A stretch of 64,000 nucleotides of DNA from Mycobacterium stomatepiae (GCF_010731715.1 NZ_AP022587.1:3968001-4032000); one strand, 5' to 3'. Counted from the stretch's first letter, positions 47,263 to 60,075 are shown. The notes: generated from the sequence alone by a model not told the origin. Translations and numbers: made by a program.

Positions 47263-48413
47263 GGTTGCATCACCGAAACCCGACCGGTGTCATCGTCTTG
47301 CAAGTCGATGTGCACCCGTCTAGCGTCCCAGCCCACCGGGATATCTTCCAGTACCGCCGCGGTTACCAATACCTGTTCCGCGGATTCCGCCACGGTGGCC
47401 AAGGCGCGGCGGCGGGCGGCGTCGAGTTCGGCGAACACGTCATCGAGCAACAACACCGGCTCGCTGCCGTCCGCACGAAGTAACTCGTAGCCGGCCAGCC
47501 GCAACGCGATCGCAAACGACCACGACTCGCCGTGGCTGGCAAAGCCTTTCGCCGGTTGATCACCCAGGCGCAGCTCCAAGTCGTCGCGGTGCGGGCCCAC
47601 CAGACATACCCCGCGTTCCAGTTCGGCGCCGCGGCGTGCCGCGAGTGCGGCCAACATCGCGGCTTCCAAAAACTCACGGTCGGTGCCCGCGTCGTCGGAG
47701 CCCAAACCGTCGATGCTGGTTCGGTAGTTGATCGACGCCGGGCGTGAACCAGGGGCCAGCAGCTGGTACGCCTTCTCCACCTCCGGGGCCAGCTGATTCA
47801 CCAAATCGATACGGGCAGACATCAATTCGGCACCATGCTCGGCTAGCCGGCTGTCCCACACATCGAGTGTGTCCAACGCGCCCTGGTCACCTCGATACCG
47901 CGATCCGGCCAATGACTTCAACAGTGCGGTCCGTTGCCGCAGCACCTTGTCGTAGTCCGCGCGCAGCGCAGCGACCGCCGGCCGGCGCACCGTCGCCAAA
48001 TCATCGAGATAGCGGCGCCGGTCCGCCGGATCCCCGCGGACCAATGACAGATCCTCCGGAGCAAAGAGCACCGCACGCAATACCCCGATCACCTCCCGGG
48101 TACTGCGCACCGGCGACCGGTTCAACCGGGCCTTGTTCGCCCGGCCTGCGGCAATCTCCAAATCGATCGCGCATTCCCGGCCCTCGTTGACCACGATCGT
48201 CGAAACCACCGCGCGATCCGCGCCCGACCGGATCAACGGCGCATCGGTTCCGACCCGATGTGAACCCAAGGTAGTCGAATACCACAGTGCCTCAACCAAA
48301 TTCGTCTTCCCGAAACCGTTGGGACCGACGAATACCGTCCGGCCCTGTTCGAGCTCGAGGTCGGCTTGTGCCCAGGACCGAAAATCACGCAGCCCCAAAT
48401 GCCGGACGTACAC
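47259..48413 (-). CDS. recF: DNA repair protein RecF
   Basis: A 384-residue SMC-like ATPase that loads RecA onto gapped DNA with RecO and RecR. Walker [15 protein letters not shown] is near residue 30, the signature region near [14 protein letters not shown], and Walker [13 protein letters not shown] near residue 320. GTG start directly abuts the dnaN stop (no intervening base) and the stop overlaps dciA. M. tuberculosis RecF is 385 residues. Confidence 0.97.
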   Translation of the reverse strand: MYVRHLGLRDFRSWAQADLELEQGRTVFVGPNGFGKTNLVEALWYSTTLGSHRVGTDAPLIRSGADRAVVSTIVVNEGRECAIDLEIAAGRANKARLNRSPVRSTREVIGVLRAVLFAPEDLSLVRGDPADRRRYLDDLATVRRPAVAALRADYDKVLRQRTALLKSLAGSRYRGDQGALDTLDVWDSRLAEHGAELMSARIDLVNQLAPEVEKAYQLLAPGSRPASINYRTSIDGLGSDDAGTDREFLEAAMLAALAARRGAELERGVCLVGPHRDDLELRLGDQPAKGFASHGESWSFAIALRLAGYELLRADGSEPVLLLDDVFAELDAARRRALATVAESAEQVLVTAAVLEDIPVGWDARRVHIDLQDDDTGRVSVMQP

Positions 48414-49613
48414 CTATCCGGGCAACCGAACTGGCATCAACAGGTAGACGTAGTCCGTGGGTAACGCGGAGAACGGACCATTACCCGTCGGGTGACTGTC
48501 CTCGTCGAATGCCGGACGCAGCAACGCCGGCTTGCCCGGGGTAGTGAAACCGAACGACACCCGATCTGCCTTCACCGAGCTGAGCCCGTCGGTCAGATAC
48601 GTCGGGTTGAACGCGATCGTCAACGGCTCACCCGCGAAGTCAACGGCAAGTTCTTCCTCGGCGCGGCCGACGTCGTCGGCGCCGGCCGAAAGTCGCAACG
48701 CGCCTTCCGTGAATTCCATGCGGACCTGCGCACCGCGGTCCGCCACCAACGCCACCAGCTTGATGGCCTCGGCCAGCTCGGCCACGTTGATCGTCGCGAC
48801 CGCGGTGTGCTCGGCCGGCAACAACTGGCGGAATTTCGGGAACTCCGCGTCGAGCAGTCGCGTGGTGCTGCGCTTGCCATTGCCGCTAATCCCGAGCAGC
48901 CCGTCCTTGCCTACTCCCGTCCCGGCGCCCAACGACAACCGGACCTCCGAACCGTCGGTCCCTGTTTTGGCGGCTTCGGCCAGAGTCTTGGCCGGAACCA
49001 GCACCGCCGCCTCGACGTCCGGTGACAACGCCGACCATGTGAGCTCACGAACCGCGAGCCGGAACCTATCGGTCGCGGCCAAAACCACCTTCTCACCCGA
49101 GATCTCGACCCGGATGCCGGTCAGCATCGGCAACGTGTCATCCCGGCCGGCCGCAATCGCGACCTGGCCGATCGCCTCGGCGAACAGATCCGACGACAAG
49201 CTGCCGGTCTCTTCCGGCAGCGTCGGCAGCGTCGGGTAATCCTCGACCGCCATCGTCGGCAACGAAAACTTCGCACTGCCGCACGTCAGCGCGACGCGAT
49301 TCCCGTCGACGTAAAAGTCGATCGGCTTGTTCGGCAATGCCCGAGTGATATCTGACAACAGCCGTCCCGACACCAAAACACTTCCAGGAGAAGCTATTTC
49401 GGCTGCGATCTGTGCCTCTGCGGAAACTTCGTAGTCGAATCCCGAGATGGTCAAGCCTTCATCGGAGCCGGTCAACAGCACACCGGACAGCACGGGCACC
49501 GCCGGACGGCTCGGCAGATTCTTCGCGACCCACGACACCGCGTCGGCAAAAGATTCTCGGACCAGGCGAAACTTCAGATCGGTGAGACCAGCACTTGTCG
49601 TCGCCACGTCCAT
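48414..49613 (-). CDS. dnaN: DNA polymerase III beta subunit (sliding clamp)
   Basis: A 399-residue beta clamp with three repeated clamp domains. N-terminal [20 protein letters not shown], middle [16 protein letters not shown], and C-terminal [20 protein letters not shown] and [12 protein letters not shown], the last being near the hydrophobic pocket that binds polymerase and other clamp partners. It encircles DNA for Pol III. Located downstream of dnaA across oriC on the same strand. M. tuberculosis DnaN is 402 residues; the small difference is near the C-terminus. Confidence 0.98.
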   Translation of the reverse strand: MDVATTSAGLTDLKFRLVRESFADAVSWVAKNLPSRPAVPVLSGVLLTGSDEGLTISGFDYEVSAEAQIAAEIASPGSVLVSGRLLSDITRALPNKPIDFYVDGNRVALTCGSAKFSLPTMAVEDYPTLPTLPEETGSLSSDLFAEAIGQVAIAAGRDDTLPMLTGIRVEISGEKVVLAATDRFRLAVRELTWSALSPDVEAAVLVPAKTLAEAAKTGTDGSEVRLSLGAGTGVGKDGLLGISGNGKRSTTRLLDAEFPKFRQLLPAEHTAVATINVAELAEAIKLVALVADRGAQVRMEFTEGALRLSAGADDVGRAEEELAVDFAGEPLTIAFNPTYLTDGLSSVKADRVSFGFTTPGKPALLRPAFDEDSHPTGNGPFSALPTDYVYLLMPVRLPG

Positions 49614-50100
49614 AGCGTCCCTTCACCTACCAAAGTTCACAAACCGGCGGCCGGCTTTCGGCCCTGCTAGCCGCGACGCCCACAACGGGAGTCGAATCAC
49701 AACCGTAGAGCTTCTGCGCCCATCTTGAAAGCTAATGGCGAAGGCCGACAAGCCGAGTGGAGGCGAGCTTGCCAGGCGCTGTGCAGCCCCGCGTCCCCAA
49801 ACCTGTTCTTCAAAGAAGAAATGACGAAGAGATCTCAGTACCAGTATTAAGGCCTGTGCATTCTGGGGACAGATCGGGCTCGGTGCAGCTAGCGCGGCGA
49901 TCGGCTTGTGGATGACACAGTTGGTAACTGTGCAGCCGGTGTTGGGCCGTTGGGGATGGTCCGGAGGTGTGCACGTCGGCGCCGATCGGTGCACTGTTGT
50001 TTGGCACGTTTGTACACAATGCTGCGCACACCGTCGGACTGTGACTGGAGTTACAGACGGGTGGGAAGTTTTTTGAAGAAGTTTGGCGCGCAGGCCGAAA
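49614..50100. other. oriC: Chromosomal origin of replication oriC
   Basis: The 487-base gap between dnaA and dnaN, the known oriC position in mycobacteria. It contains several DnaA-box-like 9-mers: TTGTACACA at 50010-50018, TTGTGGATG at 49906-49914 (reverse CATCCACAA), and looser CTGTGCATT (49854-49862), CTGTGCAGC (49928-49936) and TGTGCACG (49968-49975). An A/T-rich stretch at 50068-50084 (GTTTTTTGAAGAAGTTT) next to dnaA could be the unwinding element. Boxes are degenerate, as in other mycobacterial origins. No reading frame here is credible. Confidence 0.85.
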
Positions 50101-51624
50101 TCAGCGCTTGGACCGCTGACGGATGCGAGTGGTGAGTTCTTTGACGTGATCGAACACCTCACGCCGCTCGGCCATCTCGGACAAGATCTTTCGTTGCGCG
50201 TACATCACGGTGGTGTGGTCGCGGCCGAACGCCTGACCGATTTTGGGTAGTGACAAATCGGTGAGCTCACGGCAGAGATACATCGCGATCTGGCGCGACT
50301 GCGCCAGTGCCCGGGTCTTGCCGGGCCCGCGTAACTCCTCGACGGTGGTGTCGAAGTACTCCGCGGTGGCGGCCATGATGGTCGCTGCGCTGATTTGCAT
50401 GGTGCTGGCATCGGCGATCAGATCGCGCAACACAATCTCGGCCAACGATTTGTCGATTGGCGTCTTGTTCAGCGAGGCGAACGCGGTGACGCGGATCAGC
50501 GCTCCCTCGAGCTCGCGGATGTTGCGCTCGATGCTGCTGGCGATGAGTTCGAGCACATCGTCGGGTACCGCGAGCCGTTCCATCTGTGCTTTCTTGCGCA
50601 GAATCGCGATGCGCGTTTCCAGCTCGGGAGGCTGGACGTCGGTGATCAGGCCCCACTCGAACCGCGTTCGCAGCCGGTCTTCGAGGGTGGCGAGCTGTTT
50701 GGGCGGCCGGTCCGACGAGATGACGATCTGCTTGTTGGCGTTGTGCAGCGTGTTGAAGGTGTGGAAGAACTCTTCCTGGATACCTTCTTTGCCCTCAATG
50801 AATTGGATGTCATCGACCAGCAGCACATCGACGTCGCGATAGCTGCGCTTGAACGCAACCTTCCGATCGTCACGCAGCGAGTTGATGAAGTCATTGGTGA
50901 ATTCCTCGGTCGACACGTACTTCACCCGCATGCCGGGGAACAGCCGCTGCGCGTAATTGCCTGCGGCATGCAACAAATGGGTCTTGCCCAGCCCGGACTC
51001 GCCCCAAATGAACAGCGGGTTGTAAGCGCGCGCCGGTGCTTCGGCGATGGCCAGCGCCGCGGCATGCGCGAACCGATTGGAGGCACCGATGACGAAAGTC
51101 TCGAAGGTGTAGCGCCGGTTGAGGCTCGTTCCGCCGGCGGCTGCCGCCGCGTCTTTGCTGTGCGGACGTTCGGCGAAGTAGTTGGGCCAGTTCTGTTCGA
51201 TACCGATCGCTTCACCGTTTTCGTCGGCCTCGTCGGTGTCGCTTGACGTTTCTAGCCCGGCTTCATCGGTGAACGTGTCCCCTTGCGGAAAGGGGACATC
51301 GTCGTCATCGTCGGCCGGCGGGGCGATGCGGACGCCGAGTTGAATCTGTTGACCGAGCCGGCGGCTGAGCGCATCGGTGATCGGGGTGCGCAGGTGCCGC
51401 TCGATCTCGTTTTGCACGAAACTGCTCGGCACCGACAAGAGGGCGAAGCCCTCGACAATAGTCAGCGGTTGAGCAAGATTCAGCCACGCGCGCTGCTGGG
51501 GAGTGAGCGGGGTGACAAGAGTCGTGCGATTAGCGAGTGCGCCGTCTGCGTCGGAAACGCCATTGAGTTCAGAGACGACCGCATTCCACACTGTCGTGAA
51601 ACCAGAACCGGGGTCATCGGTCAA
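50101..51624 (-). CDS. dnaA: Chromosomal replication initiator DnaA
   Basis: A 507-residue initiator. Domain I holds WNAVVSELN; an acidic linker (about 90-150) is domain II; domain III is an AAA+ ATPase with Walker [14 protein letters not shown] and Walker [13 protein letters not shown]; domain IV has the DNA-binding helix [14 protein letters not shown]. The TTG at 51624 is chosen because GGGAGA lies about 6 bases upstream and the resulting protein ([13 protein letters not shown]) starts and ends like M. tuberculosis DnaA, also 507 residues. The open frame extends further upstream into DnaA boxes and cannot be the real start. Confidence 0.98.
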   Translation of the reverse strand: MTDDPGSGFTTVWNAVVSELNGVSDADGALANRTTLVTPLTPQQRAWLNLAQPLTIVEGFALLSVPSSFVQNEIERHLRTPITDALSRRLGQQIQLGVRIAPPADDDDDVPFPQGDTFTDEAGLETSSDTDEADENGEAIGIEQNWPNYFAERPHSKDAAAAAGGTSLNRRYTFETFVIGASNRFAHAAALAIAEAPARAYNPLFIWGESGLGKTHLLHAAGNYAQRLFPGMRVKYVSTEEFTNDFINSLRDDRKVAFKRSYRDVDVLLVDDIQFIEGKEGIQEEFFHTFNTLHNANKQIVISSDRPPKQLATLEDRLRTRFEWGLITDVQPPELETRIAILRKKAQMERLAVPDDVLELIASSIERNIRELEGALIRVTAFASLNKTPIDKSLAEIVLRDLIADASTMQISAATIMAATAEYFDTTVEELRGPGKTRALAQSRQIAMYLCRELTDLSLPKIGQAFGRDHTTVMYAQRKILSEMAERREVFDHVKELTTRIRQRSKR

Positions 51625-51679
51625 CGACGCATCTCCCTGGTCCGACGTCGAGGTACAACCATGCTGAGCGACAAAGCAA

Positions 51680-51711
51680 CTGTCCACATAGTTATACACA
51701 GGTGTGGACAG
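51680..51711. promoter_or_regulatory. Inverted DnaA-box cluster upstream of dnaA
   Basis: CTGTCCACA (51680-51688), TTATACACA (51692-51700) and TGTGGACAG (51703-51711) form a compact symmetrical array: the outer two are a perfect 9-bp inverted repeat and the central box is close to consensus. It lies 56-87 bases before the dnaA start, a natural site for DnaA autoregulation. Confidence 0.8.
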
Positions 51712-52192
51712 GATAGGCGTATACGGGCCGCAACCTACCGGCGACGGCTCGCGATCCGCGGGCTAGCGACAACCTGAGCTGGGTCGCCCGCACAGCTAGT
51801 GGATCCGCCATCATGCTTCGTTGTCGAGCGCCGCTCCGGTCTGAAACGGCATTGCCCGAAGCTAACAGTTTTCCGCGCGGCTGCCAACAGTTCTGCTGCA
51901 TTCCAATTGCGTTATTTAGGGTGTGCCGGGGTGTGCCGCGACTAGCCGAGATTTCAACTTGGTTTTCAGCGGGATCGTTGGTACCGGCCAAGTTTGACCC
52001 AGCGAACGCACGTCAGTACCCTCATACAGTCGCCCGAAAGTCGGCGATACGGCTGCGACCCGGGAGTTATTTAGCCAGGGGACCGCGCCGGCCAGCAGCA
52101 GGAACCACTTTTCGACCGAGTCACGAAGCGATTGAGCTGAACGGCCGGATGGCGGGGACAAGCTTCTAGCGAGACAGAACGAGGAGAACGCC
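51712..52192. other. dnaA-rpmH divergent intergenic region
   Basis: A gene-free region of about 480 bases carrying the dnaA promoter (not located) and the rpmH promoter. A short tandem repeat, GGTGTGCCGGGGTGTGCCG, occurs near 51919-51937. No other structure stands out, and frames open here lack coding bias. Confidence 0.6.
51994..52022 (+). promoter_or_regulatory. Probable SigA promoter for rpmH-rnpA
   Basis: TTGACC (51994-51999) and TACCCT (52017-52022) are separated by 17 bases, a good match to a primary-sigma promoter, about 170 bases before rpmH on the same strand. Confidence 0.55.
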
Positions 52193-52336
52193 GTGGCCAA
52201 GGGCAAGCGGACCTTCCAGCCGAACAACCGGCGCCGAGCTCGTGTGCACGGCTTCCGGCTGCGCATGCGTACCCGCGCTGGGCGCGCCATCCTGTCTGGC
52301 CGACGCCGCAAGGGCCGCCGCGCACTATCTGCCTGA
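52193..52336 (+). CDS. rpmH: 50S ribosomal protein L34
   Basis: A 47-residue, extremely basic ribosomal protein, [20 protein letters not shown] at the start and [12 protein letters not shown] at the end. GTG start with a GAGGAGAACGCC signal upstream. Divergent from dnaA, the conserved rpmH-dnaA arrangement of bacteria. Full length for the mycobacterial family. Confidence 0.97.
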   Translation: MAKGKRTFQPNNRRRARVHGFRLRMRTRAGRAILSGRRRKGRRALSA

Positions 52337-52359
52337 TCCGACGGACAGGCTTGTTGGCG

Positions 52360-52716
52360 GTGCTTCCCGCGCGCAACCGCATGAGGCGGTCACGGGAATT
52401 CGACGCGACAGTGAAACACGGGATGCGCGCGGCGCAGCCCGACCTCGTCGTCCACGTGCGGCGCGGAGATGAGGACGACATCGGTCCGAGGGTCGGGCTG
52501 ATCGTCGCCAAATCGGTCGGCTCGGCCGTCGATCGCCACCGGGTCGCACGTTGCCTTCGGCACGCCGTTGCGGGCATGCTGACCGATCTCGATCAACGCG
52601 ACCAAGTCGTCATCCGGGCGCTGCCAAGCAGCCGGCAGGTGTCGTCGGCGTGGTTGGAGCAGGAGCTGCGTCGGGGTCTGCGGCGCGCGTTCGAACGCGC
52701 GGGGACGAACCGTTGA
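52360..52716 (+). CDS. rnpA: Ribonuclease P protein component
   Basis: A 118-residue basic protein that assists RNase P RNA in tRNA 5' processing. The conserved core is [17 protein letters not shown] at the N-terminus and [20 protein letters not shown], matching the RNR motif region. The GTG at 52360 gives [11 protein letters not shown], equivalent to the M. tuberculosis start; TTG codons at 52351 and 52354 are alternatives. The stop overlaps the next gene (TTGA). Confidence 0.95.
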   Translation: MLPARNRMRRSREFDATVKHGMRAAQPDLVVHVRRGDEDDIGPRVGLIVAKSVGSAVDRHRVARCLRHAVAGMLTDLDQRDQVVIRALPSSRQVSSAWLEQELRRGLRRAFERAGTNR

Positions 52717-53084
52717 CCGTGACGGTGCCGGGGCGCGCGGGAGCGAGTGACGCAAGCAGGACCGTGGTCCGCGGGCTGGTTTTCCTGATTCAGCTGTACC
52801 GCCACATGGTGTCGCCGCTGCGGCCGGCGACGTGTCGCTTCATGCCGACCTGCAGTCAATACGCGGTCGAGGCCCTCACCGAGTACGGGTTGGTTCGGGG
52901 GAGTTGGCTGGCAGTCGTCAGGCTTGCCAAATGTGGACCATGGCATCGGGGAGGATGGGACCCGATACCGGAACGCGCCTCAGAACACCGGGATTGTCGG
53001 ATGGACGTTGAAGACACCAGCGCCGTCGGGGAGGACCCGGCGCCGCGAGGGGAGAGTGAATCTGTTGTCGTTCGATCTGTTTAG
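52713..53084 (+). CDS. yidD: Membrane protein insertion efficiency factor YidD
   Basis: A 123-residue small protein of the YidD family, with the hallmark cysteines in [20 protein letters not shown] and the [12 protein letters not shown] motif. It aids YidC-dependent insertion. The start is uncertain: TTG at 52713 overlaps the rnpA stop; GTG at 52719 is the next candidate. The last 29 bases overlap yidC. Confidence 0.9.
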   Translation: MTVTVPGRAGASDASRTVVRGLVFLIQLYRHMVSPLRPATCRFMPTCSQYAVEALTEYGLVRGSWLAVVRLAKCGPWHRGGWDPIPERASEHRDCRMDVEDTSAVGEDPAPRGESESVVVRSV

Positions 53085-54171
53085 CCTCGACTTCGTCTAC
53101 TACCCCGTGTCGTGGATCATGTGGGTTTGGTACAAGCTGTTCGGCGCGCTGCTGGGACCCTCGAACTTTTTCGCATGGGCACTGTCGGTGATGTTCCTCG
53201 TCTTCACGCTGCGCGCGCTGTTGTACAAGCCGTTCGTGCGTCAGATCCGTACTACCCGCCAGATGCAGGAGCTGCAGCCACAGATCAAGGCGCTACAGAA
53301 GAAGTACGGCAAGGACCGTCAACGCATGGCGCTCGAGATGCAGAAGCTGCAACGCGAGCACGGGTTCAACCCGATCCTGGGCTGCCTGCCGATGCTCGCT
53401 CAGATCCCGGTGTTCCTCGGGCTCTATCACGTCTTGCGGTCCTTCAATCGGACGACGGGCGGCTTCGGACAGCCGCAGATGTCGGTGCTCCAAAACCGAC
53501 TGACGGGCAACTACATGTTCAGCCCGACGGATGTCGGACACTTCCTGGACGCGAATCTGTTCGGCGCACCGATCGGCGCGTCCATGACGCAGCGGACCGG
53601 GTTGGACGCCTTCATTGATTTCAGCCGACCCTCGGTCATCTTGGTCGGAGCGCCAGTGATGCTGCTCGCGGGCGTCGCGACCTACTTCAACAGCCGCGCC
53701 TCCATTGCGCGGCAAAGTCCGGAAGCGGCCGCCAATCCGCAGACCGCGATGATGAACAAACTCGCGCTGTACGTGTTTCCGCTCGGCGTCGTGGTCGGCG
53801 GACCGTTCCTTCCGCTGGCGATCATTCTGTACTGGTTCTCGAACAACATCTGGACCTTCGGCCAGCAGCACTACGTCTTCAACATGATTGAGAAAGAGGA
53901 CGAGGCCAAGAAGCAAGAGGTGCTGCAGCGCCGTGCCGCCAACGCACCGTTGCCGGGAGCCAAGCCGAAGCGCAAAGCAGCGCCCGCGAATGGGAACGGT
54001 CCGTCAGCGGTCGACGAGGAGAGCACACCGAAGGCGAATACCGGAGGCAACGGGTCGGAGGGTAAGACAACAGACGCTGCACCGGACAAACCCGATGGAG
54101 CCGGCGGCGCCGATGCCCCGGCCAGTCGCACGCCCCGGCCCGGGGCTCGACCGAAAAAACGGAAGCGCTGA
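53056..54171 (+). CDS. yidC: Membrane protein insertase YidC/Oxa1
   Basis: A 371-residue insertase with five transmembrane helices (first at about 10-30, then around 45-65, 110-130, 205-225 and 245-265) and the conserved Lys/Arg cytosolic loop ([20 protein letters not shown]). The C-terminus is a long charged tail ([20 protein letters not shown] onward to [11 protein letters not shown]) as in mycobacterial YidC. GTG at 53056 (VNLLSFDLF) aligns best with the M. tuberculosis start; TTG at 53065 is possible. Part of rpmH-rnpA-yidD-yidC-jag. Confidence 0.95.
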   Translation: MNLLSFDLFSLDFVYYPVSWIMWVWYKLFGALLGPSNFFAWALSVMFLVFTLRALLYKPFVRQIRTTRQMQELQPQIKALQKKYGKDRQRMALEMQKLQREHGFNPILGCLPMLAQIPVFLGLYHVLRSFNRTTGGFGQPQMSVLQNRLTGNYMFSPTDVGHFLDANLFGAPIGASMTQRTGLDAFIDFSRPSVILVGAPVMLLAGVATYFNSRASIARQSPEAAANPQTAMMNKLALYVFPLGVVVGGPFLPLAIILYWFSNNIWTFGQQHYVFNMIEKEDEAKKQEVLQRRAANAPLPGAKPKRKAAPANGNGPSAVDEESTPKANTGGNGSEGKTTDAAPDKPDGAGGADAPASRTPRPGARPKKRKR

Positions 54172-54255
54172 CGGACAGCGCCACAGCTTTACCGGGCCGT
54201 CTCCGGAGAGTGACCCGAATGAGACAGGGACGGACCCATGGATGAGGGAGAGGAA

Positions 54256-54828
54256 ATGACGGACGCTGACACCACCGAACGCGAGTTGGACACCCAGCTG
54301 GTGGTCGAGGACGAAGCCGAGGATGCGACGACGGCGGAGGCCGGTGCCGACGAAGGCGACGACCTGGAGGAGCGGTTGGTCGCCGAAGGGGAGATCGCCG
54401 GCGACTATCTGGAAGAGCTGCTGGATCTATTGGACTTCGACGGCGACATTGATCTGGACGTCGAGGGCAACCGCGCGGTTGTCAGCATTGACGGCAGCGA
54501 CGACCTGAACAAGTTGGTCGGCCGTGGCGGCGAGGTGCTCGATGCGCTTCAGGAATTGACCCGGCTGGCAGTCCACCAGAAGACCGGCGTGCGTAGCCGA
54601 CTAATGCTCGACATCGCGAGTTGGCGCCGGCGGCGTCGCGAGGAGCTGGCCGCCCTGGGAGACAAGGTGGCGCGGCGCGTGCTGGAGAGTGGTGAGCGTG
54701 AAGAGCTCAAGCCGATGACGCCGTTCGAACGGAAGATCGTCCACGATGCCGTGGCGGCGGTGGATGGGGTCCACAGCGAAAGCGAGGGCGTGGAGCCGAG
54801 TCGTCGCGTGGTCGTCCTGCACGACTAG
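54256..54828 (+). CDS. jag: RNA-binding protein Jag (KH and R3H domains)
   Basis: A 190-residue protein: acidic N-terminal region (about 1-45), KH-type domain with LNKLVGRGGEVLDALQELTR, and R3H domain containing RSRLMLDIASWRRRRREELA and PMTPFERKIVH. It binds RNA and, in other Gram-positives, influences cell elongation and is controlled by Ser/Thr kinases. ATG at 54256 (MTDADTT) is preferred over 54238, because GAGAGGAAATG provides a ribosome-binding site. The close position to yidC is conserved. Confidence 0.93.
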   Translation: MTDADTTERELDTQLVVEDEAEDATTAEAGADEGDDLEERLVAEGEIAGDYLEELLDLLDFDGDIDLDVEGNRAVVSIDGSDDLNKLVGRGGEVLDALQELTRLAVHQKTGVRSRLMLDIASWRRRRREELAALGDKVARRVLESGEREELKPMTPFERKIVHDAVAAVDGVHSESEGVEPSRRVVVLHD

Positions 54829-56657
<1,829 letters not shown>

Positions 56658-56681
56658 ATCACCATCCGTGAAGGGACGACC

Positions 56682-57677
56682 ATGACGCAGCCGTCACGCA
56701 AGAAAGGCGGCCTCGGCCGAGGCCTCGCTTCGTTGATTCCCACCGGACCCGCCGAGGGCGATGCGGGACCCGCGACCCTTGGTCCCCGGATGGGGGACGC
56801 GGCCGCCGATGTGTTGATCGGCGGACCCGCGCCGGGCACTAACGAAATGGGCGCGGTGTATCGCGAGATCTCACCGTCTGACATCGAGCCCAACCCACGC
56901 CAGCCGCGCCAGGTGTTCGACGACGAGGCCTTGGCCGAGCTGGTGCACTCGATCCGCGAGTTCGGTCTGTTGCAGCCGATCGTGGTCCGTGCGATCACCC
57001 CGTCGCCGGGCGGCGCGCGGTACCAGATCGTGATGGGGGAGCGGCGTTGGCGGGCCGCCCAGGAGGCTCAACTGACCACTCTTCCCGCCATCGTGCGGGA
57101 GACGACCGACGACAACCTGCTGCGCGATGCCCTTCTGGAAAACATCCACCGGGCACAGCTGAACCCGTTGGAAGAAGCGGCGGCATACCAGCAGTTGCTC
57201 GACGAGTTCGGAGTCACCCACGACGAACTGGCCTCTCGGATCGGGCGGTCACGACCGCTGATTAGCAACATGATCCGGTTGCTCAAGCTGCCGATCGCAG
57301 TGCAGCGCAGGGTGGCCGCCGGCGTCCTGTCCGCCGGCCACGCCCGGGCGTTGCTGTCGCTGGAGTCTGGCCCGGAAGCGCAGGAAGAGTTGGCGAGCCG
57401 GATTGTCGCGGAGGGTCTTTCGGTCCGCGCGACCGAGGAAGCCGTGACTCTGGCCAATCACGAGGCCAACCGCGGCGACGCGGGGGCCCCGGCACCGCAG
57501 CGCCGTAAGCCGATTCAGATGCCGGGCCTGCAGGACGTGGCCGACCGGCTGTCGAACGCCTTCGATACCCGGGTGACGGTCAGCCTGGGCAAACGCAAGG
57601 GCAAGATCGTCGTCGAGTTCGCGTCGGTCGACGACCTACAGCGGATTATCGACACCATGACCTCGCCCAAGGCATGA
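56682..57677 (+). CDS. parB: Chromosome partitioning protein ParB
   Basis: A 331-residue CTP-dependent DNA clamp that loads at parS and spreads. ParB/Srx-type domain with [20 protein letters not shown] (GERRxRA) and [17 protein letters not shown], then a helix-turn-helix ([20 protein letters not shown]) for parS recognition, and a C-terminal dimer domain. It is 24 bases downstream of parA in the same operon. M. tuberculosis ParB is 344 residues. Confidence 0.97.
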   Translation: MTQPSRKKGGLGRGLASLIPTGPAEGDAGPATLGPRMGDAAADVLIGGPAPGTNEMGAVYREISPSDIEPNPRQPRQVFDDEALAELVHSIREFGLLQPIVVRAITPSPGGARYQIVMGERRWRAAQEAQLTTLPAIVRETTDDNLLRDALLENIHRAQLNPLEEAAAYQQLLDEFGVTHDELASRIGRSRPLISNMIRLLKLPIAVQRRVAAGVLSAGHARALLSLESGPEAQEELASRIVAEGLSVRATEEAVTLANHEANRGDAGAPAPQRRKPIQMPGLQDVADRLSNAFDTRVTVSLGKRKGKIVVEFASVDDLQRIIDTMTSPKA

Positions 57678-57960
57678 CCTTGTTACACCGTGTAATTACG
57701 TCACTGTGACGCCGCGCGGCTTCCAAGCCCGCATCTGGCTCTCTCAAACACGGAGATCCGCTGTGTATCAAGCCTTTTCGAGATTCGCCACCGCCGGCTT
57801 GCCGGCGCGGAGCGTTTCGCGCCCGGCGTCGGCGTGAGAGTGTCAACACTGGCCCGAGAGCGACAAACTCTCCTATTCTGGAGGGGTTGGTGTGCACGTC
57901 AGCCTGGGATAGCCGGGCTCGCGGCACTGGGCCGCGATACGCACGGAAGCCAGGAGGCTA

Positions 57961-58767
57961 GTGTCTGCTCGAATCACGCCCCTGCGGCTCGAAGGTTTCG
58001 AGCAGCTTCCCAAGCACGCTCGCCGCTGTGTCTTCTGGGAGGTCGATCCCGCGACCCTCGGCGATCAGGACCAGCTCGCCGACCCGGAATTCGAAAAAGA
58101 GGCCTGGCTTTCGATGGTCATGCTGGAATGGGGTTCGTGTGGTCAGGTCGCGACTGCGATTTCCGACGAGCAAAGCCTGACCGATCCGCCCACGCTGGGT
58201 TACGTGCTGTACGCCCCGCCGGGTGCGGTACCGCGGGCGCATCGTTTTCCGACCGCGCCGGTGTCCGCGGACGCAGTGCTGCTGACGTCGATGGGTGTCG
58301 AACCCGGGCATGCCCCCGACGACTTGCCGCACGATCTGTTGGCCCGGGTCATCGACGAGTTGATGCGCCGCGGGGTCCGGGCGCTGGAGGCGTTCGGTCG
58401 CACCCCGGCCGCATCGGAATTGGTGGATCCCACGCTCGCCGACCCTGACGTCCGGCCGGTGCTGGAGTCCCTGGGTGACTGCTCGGTAGATCGCTGCATC
58501 ATCGATGCGGAATTCCTGAAAGACGTGGGTTTCGTTGTGGTGGCGCCACATTCCTACTTCCCGCGGCTGCGCCTCGAACTGGACAAAGGCCTGGGGTGGA
58601 AGGCCGAGGTCGAGGCGGCGCTGGAGCGGCTACTGTCGAATGCCCAGCTGCAGGAGCCGGTTGGAGCTGGGTCTAGCAACGTATTGAAGGCGGGAAATGC
58701 GTTGCAGAGCAAGCAGAACGGTTATGTACCGCCGAGTCGGGTCGTCCGTTCGACCGACAATTCGTGA
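57961..58767 (+). CDS. Conserved protein, GNAT-like fold (Rv3916c-like)
   Basis: A 268-residue protein. The N-terminal half (LPKHARRCVFWEVDPATLGD, LGYVLYAPPGAVPRAH) and DAVLLTSMGVEPGHAPDD suggest an acetyltransferase-like fold; the C-terminal half is helical, with RLRLELDKGLGWKAEVEAAL. Function unknown; the family is confined to actinobacteria near parB. GTG start at 57961. The last 46 bases overlap the convergent cwlM gene. Confidence 0.85.
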   Translation: MSARITPLRLEGFEQLPKHARRCVFWEVDPATLGDQDQLADPEFEKEAWLSMVMLEWGSCGQVATAISDEQSLTDPPTLGYVLYAPPGAVPRAHRFPTAPVSADAVLLTSMGVEPGHAPDDLPHDLLARVIDELMRRGVRALEAFGRTPAASELVDPTLADPDVRPVLESLGDCSVDRCIIDAEFLKDVGFVVVAPHSYFPRLRLELDKGLGWKAEVEAALERLLSNAQLQEPVGAGSSNVLKAGNALQSKQNGYVPPSRVVRSTDNS

Positions 58768-59942
58768 GCAAGCAGCTCGGCGAAGGTGAATGTGCCGGTC
58801 GGCCGGTCGTTCTTGCCGAGCAGGTAGAGTCGCTTGACCGCGGCGAGGATGCCTTCGGCGATCGCGTCGCGCGACTGGGTGGACAGCAGCCGGTCCCGAT
58901 CGCCCGGGTTGGTGATGTAGCCGACGTCTACCTGCACGGTGGGCATCCGGGTGAGCCGCAGCAGGTCCCAGGTGCGTCCATGCGTCCGGCAATCACGTAA
59001 CCCGGTGCGGGCCACCACTTCTCGCTGAATGAAGTCGGCTAGATTGCGGCCGATGGTCGACACCGACCCGTGTGAGTTGCCGAAGTGGAACGACGCCACC
59101 CCGTTGGCCGAAGGACTGACCTGGGCTTCGCAGCGCAGGCTGATCATCAGATCGGCACCGACGTTGTTGGCCGTGGCGGCGCGTTCGGCGTCCGACGGGC
59201 TGCGGTTGGTCGGTCGCGACAGGAAGGTCTCCATGCCGATGGCGGTCATCCGGCCCTCCAGCCGACTGGCCAAGTCCCACAAGATATCCGCTTCGCTCAC
59301 CGGACCGGCCGGGCCAGGCGCGATCAGACCGTGGTCGTCCCCGCCACGGCCCGGATCGATGATGATCCGCTTGCCCGAAAGCCGGGGACCGGAGCGGCGG
59401 ACCAGTTCTTCCTCGCGGATGGCGTGGGGTGAACCCCCGCTGACCCGTGAACTCAGAAAGTACAAGGAGCGCAAGGTTTCCGGGCCGCAGATACCATCTG
59501 CAGCCATCCCGTACTCGCGCTGGTAGGACATCAAGGCGTTGTGCGTCTGCAGGCCGAAATGTCCGTCGACCAGGCCGGTGTAGAAACCAAGGTCCTGTAG
59601 CCGAGCCTGCAGCGTCGCGACGTCGTCCCCGTAGAGGGGAGCGCCGAATTGGTGGTACAGCGTGCGCGCGCCGAGCCGATAGGACGCCTCTTTCAGCGCC
59701 CGGTAAGTCGCCTCGCCAACGATGCCGTCGACGAGGAGGCCACGGTGCTGCTGGAACGCACGCACGGCCTGGTCGAGCTGGGCGTCGAAGACCTCGAGGG
59801 CGACATGGCGGCCGGTGATCAGATCGTCTTCGGCGTTGTCCAATAGCCCTAGTGCAGCCAGCGAGACCCGGATTTCGGTCACAGCTGCGCTGCGGTCACC
59901 ACAGCGCAGCGCGTCGCCGTTTTCGCGGCGCGGACTCGACAT
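58722..59942 (-). CDS. cwlM: Peptidoglycan regulator CwlM (amidase-like, PG-binding)
   Basis: A 406-residue cytosolic regulator. Two PG-binding_1 repeats (FQQHRGLLVDGIVGEATYRA and YQREYGMAADGICGPETLRS) precede an amidase_3-type domain (RIIIDPGRGGDDHGLIAPG). In active amidases the motif has His (DPGHGG); Arg here removes a zinc ligand, consistent with a non-enzymatic role. In M. tuberculosis, PknB phosphorylation lets CwlM activate MurA and bind FhaA and MurJ; the Thr-rich site RPTGTFTFAELLAHEL is conserved here. ATG at 59942 follows GGAGG and gives the same length as Rv3915. Confidence 0.95.
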   Translation of the reverse strand: MSSPRRENGDALRCGDRSAAVTEIRVSLAALGLLDNAEDDLITGRHVALEVFDAQLDQAVRAFQQHRGLLVDGIVGEATYRALKEASYRLGARTLYHQFGAPLYGDDVATLQARLQDLGFYTGLVDGHFGLQTHNALMSYQREYGMAADGICGPETLRSLYFLSSRVSGGSPHAIREEELVRRSGPRLSGKRIIIDPGRGGDDHGLIAPGPAGPVSEADILWDLASRLEGRMTAIGMETFLSRPTNRSPSDAERAATANNVGADLMISLRCEAQVSPSANGVASFHFGNSHGSVSTIGRNLADFIQREVVARTGLRDCRTHGRTWDLLRLTRMPTVQVDVGYITNPGDRDRLLSTQSRDAIAEGILAAVKRLYLLGKNDRPTGTFTFAELLAHELSVERTTRLGGT

Positions 59943-60075
59943 ACCAAGGGCCCTCCGGGACAAACTGACAGGCTCATAAATGCTCTACAGCTAACCCGTA
60001 TTGTCGCAGATCCTTCTCGATTTCGGGAAAACCCCAGGCTAGACGGCGGGGCATCGCCGCAAAGCGGCTAGGCGC

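Noticed and set aside
51624..51699. ATG start of dnaA at 51699
   Set aside because: It would add 25 residues encoded across DnaA boxes; TTG at 51624 has a ribosome-binding site and gives the family length.
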